Part shown: positions 1 through 8,608 of the stretch, in pieces
Layout: the number at the start of each line of letters is the position of its first letter
Numbering within the stretch: the first letter of the stretch is position 1
Source: an uncultured Eubacteriales bacterium
GTDB taxonomy: Bacteria; Bacillota; Clostridia; Christensenellales; Borkfalkiaceae
Direction of reading: 5' to 3'
Assembly (NCBI GenBank): GCA_900556195.1
Contig: USOJ01000003.1
Span: forward strand, 1 to 17,053
DNA: 17,053 nucleotides
The notes under the pieces: model-generated
The model's database searches: none
Seen by the model: only the letters and a program-made list of their open reading frames with translations
What the model was told of the DNA's origin: nothing
Made by a program: the position numbers and the translations under genes

Positions 1-1
1 G

Positions 2-1525
2 GCAGATCGTTTTGCCGCCGAAAAAGCGAACGAGCCTTACGAAAGCGGCAAAAAGGGCGTAAAGGTAGAAATTTCTACCAATAAAGACTCGGATTATACG
101 AGCAGTATTCCCGATTACGATATTCTTATGGACGAGAACTCCGCGAATATCTACGATATGCAAACGCGCGGATACCTTGCGGATATAGACGACCTCGTAA
201 AGGGATTGCAGAGCAAAATAGAGCCGCAACTTCTGCCCAAACTCAAAGGCGCGGACGGCAAATATTACGGACTTCCGCATTATTCTTACGACGTAAGCAT
301 TTCGTATAACGTAGACCTTTTCAAGACGGAGAATCTCTATATTGCGGCTCCCGGCGAAGAAAGCGTCGTAAATTATAAGAGTTCGCTTTTGCCGGGTTCT
401 TCGGCGGGCGTAAATTTCGTTTTTAACGAAAATACGAAAAAATCGTGCGGGCCTAACGGTATACCGAACGATTACGACGACGGGCTTCCGTCTTCGCTCG
501 AAGAATTTATCGTTCTCTGCGATTATATCAAAAACAAAAAGCAGATCAATCCGTTCGCGATAAGCGATATTAATGGCGGAGCGAACTACGCGTTTATGCT
601 TATCGAATCGCTCTGGGCGGGTATGGTCGGCACCGACGCGATGAAAGCGACCACCTGCAACTTCACCGACGCGAAAGTCGAAGTCGTTAAAGAGGGCGCG
701 CTGTCTTACGACGGAACTCTCCTTAACACGGGTATTAAAATGCCGCAGACCGAAACGGTCATGTTAAGCGACGATAACGGTTACAGAATGTACGATATGT
801 CCGCCCGTTATTACGCGCTGTCTTTCCTCGAACTCGCCAAAAACAAAGGTTGGTTCAAAAATCAGCAGATGACCAACACCAAAGCGCAGGAATTTTTCGT
901 TCTCGGCAATTACAACGCAAACGATAACGACAGATGCGCTATGCTCGTCGATTCGACGTTCTGGTACGGCGAAGCGGTCAGCGGCGGAACGCTCACTAAA
1001 TATAAATCGTTGTCGGGCGGCAAAGAAGCGAACGTAAGCATGATGCCCATGCCCGTACAACTTACCGGTCAGGTTACCGAAGGAAACGGTAAAAAACCCA
1101 CGGTTATCGATACCAGCGCGACCGTTTTCGTAAACAAACGCGTCGAGAAAAACGAAGGACTTTTCCGCGCCGTAAAAGAATTCATCGAATTTTTGTACAG
1201 CGACGCCGAACTCAAAGCCTTTACCGAAACGAGTAAACTTACCATGAACTTAAAATACGATTACGATAAGTCTTCGCTCGGCAACTTTTACGCGGGCGTA
1301 CTCGAAATCGAAAAGGCGGCGGGCGATAAAGTCTACGCGGCTTCGGATAATATAAAGTTCTCTAAAAACCGTTCTTCCTTCTCGCTTATCTGGGGCGGTA
1401 AACTCAACTACTTCGGCAGTTATCATAACGGCTCTTACGCAGCGCTTATGGGCGGAGAAACCGCCGCGAGTATCTTTACGCAGACGAGAAGAGCGAAAGT
1501 CGCGGACTGGGAATCGTTAGGTTAA
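2..1525 (+). CDS. Sugar ABC transporter solute-binding protein (family 1 type), 5' partial
   Basis: Extracytoplasmic receptor that would bind a sugar or oligosaccharide and hand it to the two permeases encoded next. The reading frame is open to the left edge, so the gene starts outside the window and its signal peptide and lipobox are not visible; the ATG at 128 is only an internal methionine. The visible 507 residues show the usual layout of large clostridial binding proteins: a first lobe with a segment reading GVKVEIS followed by YDILMDENS, a GLPHYSYD stretch where the chain describes the modelled ligand cleft, and a second lobe with repeated aromatic residues (Trp, Tyr). It is seven bases ahead of the first permease gene. 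The family call rests on this pattern and the gene order. The ligand is unknown. Confidence 0.85.
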   Translation, partial: ADRFAAEKANEPYESGKKGVKVEISTNKDSDYTSSIPDYDILMDENSANIYDMQTRGYLADIDDLVKGLQSKIEPQLLPKLKGADGKYYGLPHYSYDVSISYNVDLFKTENLYIAAPGEESVVNYKSSLLPGSSAGVNFVFNENTKKSCGPNGIPNDYDDGLPSSLEEFIVLCDYIKNKKQINPFAISDINGGANYAFMLIESLWAGMVGTDAMKATTCNFTDAKVEVVKEGALSYDGTLLNTGIKMPQTETVMLSDDNGYRMYDMSARYYALSFLELAKNKGWFKNQQMTNTKAQEFFVLGNYNANDNDRCAMLVDSTFWYGEAVSGGTLTKYKSLSGGKEANVSMMPMPVQLTGQVTEGNGKKPTVIDTSATVFVNKRVEKNEGLFRAVKEFIEFLYSDAELKAFTETSKLTMNLKYDYDKSSLGNFYAGVLEIEKAAGDKVYAASDNIKFSKNRSSFSLIWGGKLNYFGSYHNGSYAALMGGETAASIFTQTRRAKVADWESLG

Positions 1526-1531
1526 AAACAA

Positions 1532-2497
1532 ATGACTACTAAAACGGATATAAAAAGACCTTTATTCGGAATGACGCGCGGAAGGCGTAAAAAACTCGGA
1601 TTTTATCTGTTGTTTATCGCCTTTCCGCTTCTCCACTACCTCGTTTTCTACGTGTATATCAACTTCAACTCCTTTATTTTGGCGTTCAAAGATTATTACG
1701 TAGACGACGTTACCAAAACTCTTACGTACAAAAACGCGGGTTTTGCCAACTTCGTCGAGGGCTGGAAAGTTTTAGGTCAGAATATCAAAGTAATAGGCAA
1801 CTCTATTTTAATGCTGGCGGTACAGATTTTCGCGATAACGCCCGTCGCGCTTCTGTTCTCGTTCTATATCTACAAAAAACGCCCCGGCACGGAGTTTTTC
1901 AGGGTAATGCTCTTCTTGCCGTCCGTTTTGTCGGCGGTCGTATTCGGGCTTTTGTATCAATACATTTCCGACGACGTTTTAGGGCTTATTCAGACGAAGG
2001 TATTCGGAGCAAAAGAACCGACGTATTTCCTTACGGAAACAAAAACGAGGGTTTTCGCCGTAATTCTGTTTAACGTTCTGATCGGCTTCGGCGTGAGCGT
2101 TCTCACGTATTCGGGCACGATGAGCGGCATAAACGTTTCGCTTATCGAATCCGCCGAACTCGACGGGTGCAGCCCGATACAGGAATTTTTACATATCGTC
2201 ATTCCGATGATATGGCCCACGGTCGTAACGCTCATGATAGTTTCGTTTTCGAGAGTGTTCACCGAACAATGGCAGGTGCTTACCCTTTTGAAGAGAAACC
2301 CGCTGAATGCGGAAAACCTGGGGTATTTCTTATACACTCGCGCGCTTGACGGCGACTTCGTGATACCGAGAGATCAGACGAATAATCTGTCTTATTCGGT
2401 ACTCTCGGCGATAGGTCTTATTCTTACGGCGATAGTTCTGCCGCTTACGCTTTTAATGCGTTGGGCGCTTAACAAATACGGTCCCAAAGCGGATTAA
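1532..2497 (+). CDS. Sugar ABC transporter permease, LplB/UgpA type
   Basis: First of two integral membrane subunits of a CUT1-type carbohydrate importer. The 321-residue protein has a basic N-terminus (RGRRKK) and then about six hydrophobic segments, the first around residues 25-47. The cytoplasmic EAA loop that contacts the ATPase is present in the form ESAELDG at residues 206-212, followed by the conserved I-x-x-P (IVIP). Length is typical for the family. The start at 1532 lies seven bases after the binding-protein stop codon; only a weak TTAGG at 1517-1521 precedes it, so translational coupling is likely. No ATPase gene follows, so a shared MsmK-like ATPase encoded elsewhere is inferred. 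Confidence 0.92.
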   Translation: MTTKTDIKRPLFGMTRGRRKKLGFYLLFIAFPLLHYLVFYVYINFNSFILAFKDYYVDDVTKTLTYKNAGFANFVEGWKVLGQNIKVIGNSILMLAVQIFAITPVALLFSFYIYKKRPGTEFFRVMLFLPSVLSAVVFGLLYQYISDDVLGLIQTKVFGAKEPTYFLTETKTRVFAVILFNVLIGFGVSVLTYSGTMSGINVSLIESAELDGCSPIQEFLHIVIPMIWPTVVTLMIVSFSRVFTEQWQVLTLLKRNPLNAENLGYFLYTRALDGDFVIPRDQTNNLSYSVLSAIGLILTAIVLPLTLLMRWALNKYGPKAD

Positions 2498-2508
2498 AGG
2501 GGGATACG

Positions 2509-3537
2509 ATGACGAAAAGAAAGAATTTCGACAGGAGCGGAAAAAGATCCGTCAGCCCGTTATTTATAGTTCTCGGCATAGTTCTCCTTATCTATTCGCT
2601 GATTATGATTTTTATGCTTTTGTGGGGGCTTAATACTTCGCTTAAAAGCGATATGGATTACAGCAACCGACATAACTATCTGGGGTTGCCGTATCTCGGC
2701 AGCGAGGTTGGTAACAGTAAGGAAGAGTTTTTGCATTTCGGCAATTATAAACTCGTAATCAAAAACTTCAAATATCAGAAACTCGTCAATTATTACAGAG
2801 GCAGCGTTCCCGTTTCACGCACGACCAAAACCATTTTCGGCGTGATGATGGGCGCGAAAAACTCCGCCGATTTAAGATACGAATATTTCCCCGATCTTTT
2901 GGCGAATACCCTCGTATACGTAGGCGGTTGCGCGCTCGTTTCGTCGTTCGTACCCGCGTTGACGGCGTATCTTACGGCTAAATACGACTTTAAGTTGAGC
3001 GGCATAATATTCATTTTGTACACGCTTATGATGTGTATGCCTATCGTCGGCAATCAGCCGTCGCAACTTGCTTTTTTCAAAAGTTTAGGGATATACGATA
3101 CTATCTTCGGTATAGTACTGCAATGGGCTTCGGGCGCGGGTATGTACTACTTCGTCTTTTACGCCTATTTCAAGGGCGTACCCGAAACTTACCGCGAAGC
3201 GGCGAGTATAGACGGCGCGGGCGAAGTAAAAATAATGTTCAAGATTTATTTCCCGCTTGCCATAAAGATGATAATGACGGTATTTCTTATAATGTTCGTT
3301 TCGCTCTGGAACGACTATCAGAATCCGCTTATTTTCTTGCCGACTCAACCCACGCTGGCGACTGCGGTCTACTATATGACCAACCTTGCCAACGGGACGA
3401 AAGAATCAAAGATATTCGCCGAAGCGCCCGCAAAAATGGCGGCGAGCATGGTGCTTGCGCTTCCTATTCTCATTCTGTTCATTCTCACGAAGAACAAACT
3501 CATGGGGGATATATCTCTCGGCGGAATAAAAGAATAA
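2509..3537 (+). CDS. Sugar ABC transporter permease, MsmG/AraQ type
   Basis: Second membrane subunit of the importer, partner of the upstream permease. A very strong ribosome binding site (AAAGGGGG, 2496-2503) precedes the ATG. The EAA loop reads YREAASIDGAG at residues 228-238 and is followed by IYFP, a canonical ATPase-coupling motif. At 342 residues the protein is longer than the usual 270-300; the extra length lies between transmembrane segment 1 (about residues 17-42) and the segment beginning near residue 128, giving an extended extracytoplasmic loop rich in Tyr, Asn and Lys. Such long loops occur in some clostridial members of the family. The substrate is not determinable. Confidence 0.92.
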   Translation: MTKRKNFDRSGKRSVSPLFIVLGIVLLIYSLIMIFMLLWGLNTSLKSDMDYSNRHNYLGLPYLGSEVGNSKEEFLHFGNYKLVIKNFKYQKLVNYYRGSVPVSRTTKTIFGVMMGAKNSADLRYEYFPDLLANTLVYVGGCALVSSFVPALTAYLTAKYDFKLSGIIFILYTLMMCMPIVGNQPSQLAFFKSLGIYDTIFGIVLQWASGAGMYYFVFYAYFKGVPETYREAASIDGAGEVKIMFKIYFPLAIKMIMTVFLIMFVSLWNDYQNPLIFLPTQPTLATAVYYMTNLANGTKESKIFAEAPAKMAASMVLALPILILFILTKNKLMGDISLGGIKE

Positions 3538-3553
3538 AAAAACAGAGGTAATG

Positions 3554-6500
3554 ATGAACAAACCCGTTAAAAAGAAATTGTTTATATGCGTTGCGGGGCT
3601 GGTGGCGGCTTTCGCCGTTTCGGGCGCGGGTATAAACGCGGCTAAACCCGTACTCGCTAACGACGCGAGTATATCTTTCGACGAATTCGAAACGGTATAT
3701 TCGGTCGGCGACACGCTCGAAATCCCGGAAACCGCGGCCATTAAGTATAAAGACGTTTTATATCCCGCGGAAAATTGCTATCTCGTCCGCCCGGACGGCG
3801 GGGCGGTAGCGGGCAGAAGTTTTACGCTCGATACGGTCGGCGAATATACCCTTATATTCGAAGCGACGGCAAACGGCAGAAAAATTTCCGCTTCCAGGAC
3901 TTTCAAAACTCTTAAAGAATATTATACGTTGAGTAACGATTCGTCTACGGTTTCGTACGGCGAACTTAACGGCACTTATAAGAAAAAGGGCATGAAGAAC
4001 GGTATAGTCGCCGAACTTACCGAGGGCGCGACGATTACGTTTTCGGAACCCGTCGACGTATACGCCGACAAGACCGTCGAATTGTTTACGTTCAACCTCG
4101 TAAGAATGGATTGCGACGTAAACTACCTTACCATACGCCTGACGGACTGCTATAACCCCGATATCGAGATCGATATTCAGTACTGGAAGAGAATCAATAT
4201 GGAAACCTACATGAAGGCGGGACCGAAAGGCAGCGGACTCGTAGGTCTTTCCACCGACGCTAACGGACAATATTCGATAGCGGGTGAAAATTATTCGAGG
4301 GGTATTTTCGGTACGGATACGCGCGGTAACAGACCCATGAACGGCAACTATAACAATATTACTATGTTGTTCGAAAACGCCGAAGACGGTAAAATCAGAC
4401 TTTGGAGCAACACTCCCGAACACGAGAGTAACCCGAACGGCGACACGAGGCTCATTACCGAAATAAACAACGACAAACTTTACGGCGGAGTGTTCCCCGG
4501 GTTTACGACGGGCGAAGTTATCGTGTCGATAACGGCTACGGGATTCAACAACGTTCAGACGGCGAGAGTAGAAGTCGGTAAATTCAACGGCAAGACCAAC
4601 GAAGCACTCGACACTTTCGGCGCGTATAACGAAACGGTTGCTCCCGTAATAAAGGTCGCCGCCGACGAAACCGATAACAAAATAATCGCGGGAACGAAAG
4701 TAAAAGTGCCCGAAGCCGAAGCGCTCGACGCAAGCGGAATAAGGGGCAAAGTCGATTATACCGTATGGTATAACTACACGGACGAAAACTCCAAAAGGGC
4801 GATAAACGTCGAAAAAGGCAAATTCTTTGCGGGTAAAATGGGTACTTACACCGTCGAATACCGCGCAGAGGACGTTTACGGCAACCGCACGACCAGGACT
4901 TTCGATTTGCTTGCCATTAAGGAAGGAACGCCCGGAATTTCGTTTAATGCGACGACGAAATATACCGAAGCCGCAATAGGTTCTTCTATAAACTTGTCCG
5001 GTTACGGCGTAACTTCGCTTTGCAAAAATTACGACGTTACCGTTCTTTTGACCGATCCGAAAGGCAATACTGCGGACGTAACTTCTTCCGCGGCTTCCGT
5101 TGCCGTAAGCGAAGTAGGAACATATACGGTGGAATACCTGTATTCCGACACTTATTACGACGGAGCGTATAGTTATACTTTCGATTGTATACCGAGCAAT
5201 AAGGCGGTTTTCGAGAAGAAGAGCATACCCGTTCCCGAATACTTCGTCGAAGGGGCGAAATATTCCGTAGAAGAAATCAACGCTTACGTTTACGGCAACG
5301 ACGGCAAAGTAGCCTCCGCGCTTAAATCGTACGTAAGTTACGACGGCGGGGAATACAGAGAAATTCCGTCCGACGGCTTCAACGTAGAAAAGGCTTCTAA
5401 ACTCAGACTTAAACTCGCCGTGGAAGGCGACGAAACCAACTATATCGAAAGCGCGGAAGCCGACGTGATAAACGTGGGCTACGGCACGATAAAACTCGAC
5501 GTGGCGAAGTATTTCGTCGGCGATTTTACGGGCGAAGCGAAAAACGATTACACGACGTTTACGTCAGGCAAAAACGGCGACGCGTCGATGAAATTCATAA
5601 ATCCGCTTCTCGTTTCGAGATTCTCGTTTTCGTTCTATATGGATGCCGACGCAACGCTCGACGGTATGGATATAGTTCTTACCGATTATTACGACAGAGC
5701 GAAAACCGCCGTTATCTCGTTTAACGACGGCGAAGGTTCGGCTGCTTCGGTAGCGGTAAACGGCGCTGCTTCGGCTATCGCGTCGAGTTGGAAGGGCAGA
5801 AACTTCGTCGTTTCGTGCGACGGCTCGTACGTCTATTTCGACGGTTCCGCCACGGGAGCGAATTTCGGGTTTTCTTCCGATATGTGCCTTTTAGACGTTC
5901 GTTTCCGTTCGGTCAAAAAAGGTTTCTCGTTTAACCTTGCGGCGCTTTGCAATCAGCCTTACGGCAAACAGGTTACGGACGACGCAAGACCTATGGTTTC
6001 GGCAAGCCTTCCGCCTATCGTTACGTCGGTGAACGACGTGTACGTTACGGAGATACCCAAATTCGCCGACGTATTGTCGCCCTCGGCTAACAAATGTACG
6101 CTCACCGTAAACCTTACTAAATTCGGCGAAGAAGAGGTAAACGCGTTCGTTGACGAAACGGGCAGAGAACTCGTAAATCTTCCCGCAAACCGCAGATATA
6201 CGATAAAATTCACCGAATTCGGTTGCTATACGTTCACTTACACGTATAAAGACGGAGCGGGCAAGCAGGGGCTTTTACAGCAACTCGTATACGTTTACGA
6301 CCTGACCGCGCCTTCGATAAGATTCAAAAACGAACCCGAATCTACGGTTGCGGTAAGCGTCGGCAAGGCAATCAAACCGCTCGAAGTAATAGTAGAAGAC
6401 AACGTTACGAAGACGGAAAACCTGATTATCTGGGCTGTCGTGTACGACGAAAGAGACAGGTTTATCGCCGCCACGAGGGGAACTTTCGTCCTTAAAGAAA

Positions 6501-6583
6501 AAGGCAGATATACCGTCTACGTTCATTGCAAAGACGAAAGCGGCAACGCTTCGAGCGTGAAATACGAAGTTTACGCGGGGTAA
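3554..6583 (+). CDS. Large secreted multi-domain Ig-like/jelly-roll protein, function unknown
   Basis: A 1009-residue exported protein that I cannot assign to a named family. Two ATG codons are adjacent (3551 and 3554); the site AGAGGT at 3544-3549 is one base from the first and four from the second, so 3554 is preferred. A signal peptide is clear (KKK, hydrophobic core, then VLA-N near residue 35). The rest is beta-rich: an Ig-like domain at about 45-120; a long beta region at about 125-345; Ig-like domains at about 363-455, 456-550 and 555-640; a LamG/concanavalin-like jelly-roll at about 650-810; and two C-terminal Ig-like domains, the last opening with LTAPSIRF and containing the typical DESGN. 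There is no lipobox, sortase motif or catalytic signature. Position between the importer and two lipoproteins suggests glycan binding or a surface scaffold, which is inference. Confidence 0.75.
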   Translation: MNKPVKKKLFICVAGLVAAFAVSGAGINAAKPVLANDASISFDEFETVYSVGDTLEIPETAAIKYKDVLYPAENCYLVRPDGGAVAGRSFTLDTVGEYTLIFEATANGRKISASRTFKTLKEYYTLSNDSSTVSYGELNGTYKKKGMKNGIVAELTEGATITFSEPVDVYADKTVELFTFNLVRMDCDVNYLTIRLTDCYNPDIEIDIQYWKRINMETYMKAGPKGSGLVGLSTDANGQYSIAGENYSRGIFGTDTRGNRPMNGNYNNITMLFENAEDGKIRLWSNTPEHESNPNGDTRLITEINNDKLYGGVFPGFTTGEVIVSITATGFNNVQTARVEVGKFNGKTNEALDTFGAYNETVAPVIKVAADETDNKIIAGTKVKVPEAEALDASGIRGKVDYTVWYNYTDENSKRAINVEKGKFFAGKMGTYTVEYRAEDVYGNRTTRTFDLLAIKEGTPGISFNATTKYTEAAIGSSINLSGYGVTSLCKNYDVTVLLTDPKGNTADVTSSAASVAVSEVGTYTVEYLYSDTYYDGAYSYTFDCIPSNKAVFEKKSIPVPEYFVEGAKYSVEEINAYVYGNDGKVASALKSYVSYDGGEYREIPSDGFNVEKASKLRLKLAVEGDETNYIESAEADVINVGYGTIKLDVAKYFVGDFTGEAKNDYTTFTSGKNGDASMKFINPLLVSRFSFSFYMDADATLDGMDIVLTDYYDRAKTAVISFNDGEGSAASVAVNGAASAIASSWKGRNFVVSCDGSYVYFDGSATGANFGFSSDMCLLDVRFRSVKKGFSFNLAALCNQPYGKQVTDDARPMVSASLPPIVTSVNDVYVTEIPKFADVLSPSANKCTLTVNLTKFGEEEVNAFVDETGRELVNLPANRRYTIKFTEFGCYTFTYTYKDGAGKQGLLQQLVYVYDLTAPSIRFKNEPESTVAVSVGKAIKPLEVIVEDNVTKTENLIIWAVVYDERDRFIAATRGTFVLKEKGRYTVYVHCKDESGNASSVKYEVYAG

Positions 6584-6589
6584 AAAGAT

Positions 6590-8599
6590 ATGAAAAAATT
6601 TATAAGCATTTTGTTGGCGTTGACGGTTTTCGTTTCTTTAACCGCTTGTTCTAAAAAGGAAAGCGGCGTTAAAATTCCCGAGGAAACCGCCAAGGTAAGC
6701 AACAGATATAACGAAGACTCAACCAAATGGACGGAGACCCACCGGTTTGCAAGTACCGAAAAGGACGAATATATCGTTAAAAACGGCGTAAGCGAATATA
6801 AGATACTCGTTCCCGAACTGACGACTTTCACGACGTTCGCCCGCGACGAACTGATAAGGTTTTTCTACGAAGCGACGGGCGTTACTCTCGCAGTCGAAAC
6901 GAATCCGGTTTCGCACAGCGCCGGCGGCAAGTATATCTCGCTCGGCGACACCGACGCTTTCAGAACGAGCGGACTTACCGTAGATAAATCCGCGCTCGGT
7001 CGCGACGGCGCGCGCATACTTACCAAAGATAAAACCGTCTATATAGTCGGCGGCACGGATAACGGCGTTTTATACGGCGTGTACGACTTTCTTAAAATGA
7101 ACTTCGGCTTCGAAGTATACTATAAAGATTGCTACGATCTCGACACGGGCGTAAAAGAAGTAAAACTCCGCGATTACGACGTGATCGATATTTCGGATAT
7201 TCCGAGGAAGGCGAGAGTAGGTATTCTGCAGTGCGAATCGCAGGATATGGACGATTATATGTTCGCGTACCGTATGAGGACTACCGATAATCTCGAAGAC
7301 ATAATGTTTCTCATTCACGAAAAATTCGACGATCGCAGTTCCAAGGCGGATAAACTCCACAATAGTTTGTTCTACTTGCCGAAAGATCAATATATCGAAT
7401 CCGACCCCGAATTTTACTCAACGAAAGGCGAGCAACTTTGCTATACGGCGCGCGGAACGGATAAGTACGATAAAATGGTAAGTCTTTGCGCGAAAAAGGT
7501 CGAGCAGTCGCTTACGTGGTATACCAAGGAAGATTATCCGATTATGAATACCGTTCATATCGGTATCATGGACAACTGGCAGAGTTGCGAATGCGAAGCG
7601 TGTAAAAAATTCGCGGCGGAGCATAACGGCGCGGAGTCTGCGGCGGTATATAAATTCGTTCAGGATATGGCGAGAAAGGTCGTAGACTGGATGAATCTCC
7701 CCGAGAACGAAGAATATAAACGCGACGATTTACAATTTACTTTCTTCGCATACCAATGGACGCTTAAACCGCCTTTCGAAATAAAGAACGGTAAGGTCGA
7801 AATCGCGAAAGACATCGTTCCCGACCCAGATCTTAAAATCAAACCCTTCAACGCGTTCAGTTCGTTCGATTTCGGTATCCGCATGGACGATCCTACGAAC
7901 CTCGAACAGATCGAATACGCTACGCAGTGGGCGCAGTACGTTTCCGACGGCTGGTCGTGGACGTACGGCTGCTTCTTCAACGATTATTTCTGTTTCTACG
8001 ATCCGTATACTTTCTACGAAGACTATTATAAATGGCTTTACGAACAGAAATATCAATTTTCTTTCGCGCAGTTCCACAGCCGTCAGCGCGGAGCGGACGC
8101 GGGCTTTTATACGCTTGCAAACTATCTGACGTGCAAACTCACCTGGAACAGTTCTTTAAGCACGGCGGATCTCATAGACGATTATTTCAACGCCATGTAT
8201 TCCGACGCGGCCGACGCGATGAAAGACGTTTTCAACGAATGCAGACTCTGGTTTGCCGAATCGCACGAAAAAGAAGGCTGGGGCTGGAGTTCGAACCAAC
8301 TTCAACCGACGAATAACTCAAGCCTTATTTCGCTCGGATTTATAAACACCCTTTTCGAAAAACTCGATAAAGCGTACGCGGCAATCGAAAAATACCGTAT
8401 GGACGAAGAAACTTATTCGAAATTGAAAGAACATATCGATATCGAATGGCTTTTCCCCGCGAAATGCGCTATCGGTCTTTATTCCTCAAAGTACGACGTA
8501 AGCGCAATCAAACCGAAATTCAAATCGCTTTGCAACTCGCTTGGGATAACGAAAGTGGCCGAAAACGTCGGTATAGAGAGTTTTCTCGATAGTTTTTAA
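6590..8599 (+). CDS. DUF4838-type lipoprotein, putative glycan-active enzyme
   Basis: A 669-residue membrane-anchored lipoprotein: the signal MKKF...LTAC places the lipidated cysteine at residue 20. Residues about 60-170 form an N-terminal domain like those ahead of hexosaminidase and alpha-glucuronidase barrels (EYKILVPEL, then ARDELIRFF, GGTDNGVLYGVYDFL). From about residue 195 the sequence matches my memory of the DUF4838 family: a cysteine cluster SCECEAC (Cys333, Cys335, Cys338), preceded by GIMDNW and followed by an alanine-rich helix, with many Trp, Tyr, Phe, Asp and Glu residues as in a barrel that grips sugars. DUF4838 has been described as related to GH20/GH84-type enzymes; activity here is inference. 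It starts six bases after the previous stop, with GCGGGG (6575-6580) as ribosome binding site, so it belongs to the transporter operon. Confidence 0.72.
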   Translation: MKKFISILLALTVFVSLTACSKKESGVKIPEETAKVSNRYNEDSTKWTETHRFASTEKDEYIVKNGVSEYKILVPELTTFTTFARDELIRFFYEATGVTLAVETNPVSHSAGGKYISLGDTDAFRTSGLTVDKSALGRDGARILTKDKTVYIVGGTDNGVLYGVYDFLKMNFGFEVYYKDCYDLDTGVKEVKLRDYDVIDISDIPRKARVGILQCESQDMDDYMFAYRMRTTDNLEDIMFLIHEKFDDRSSKADKLHNSLFYLPKDQYIESDPEFYSTKGEQLCYTARGTDKYDKMVSLCAKKVEQSLTWYTKEDYPIMNTVHIGIMDNWQSCECEACKKFAAEHNGAESAAVYKFVQDMARKVVDWMNLPENEEYKRDDLQFTFFAYQWTLKPPFEIKNGKVEIAKDIVPDPDLKIKPFNAFSSFDFGIRMDDPTNLEQIEYATQWAQYVSDGWSWTYGCFFNDYFCFYDPYTFYEDYYKWLYEQKYQFSFAQFHSRQRGADAGFYTLANYLTCKLTWNSSLSTADLIDDYFNAMYSDAADAMKDVFNECRLWFAESHEKEGWGWSSNQLQPTNNSSLISLGFINTLFEKLDKAYAAIEKYRMDEETYSKLKEHIDIEWLFPAKCAIGLYSSKYDVSAIKPKFKSLCNSLGITKVAENVGIESFLDSF

Positions 8600-8608
8600 G
8601 GAGTGAAA

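Noticed and set aside
3033..3551. 172-codon + strand frame overlapping the second permease gene
   Set aside because: It is a frame-shifted reading of the permease, which has a conserved EAA motif in the other frame; the product is Arg/Ser-rich and featureless.
3758..4423. 221-codon minus-strand frame within the large Ig-like gene
   Set aside because: It is fully antisense to a gene with signal peptide and domain structure, with no start signal and no family resemblance.
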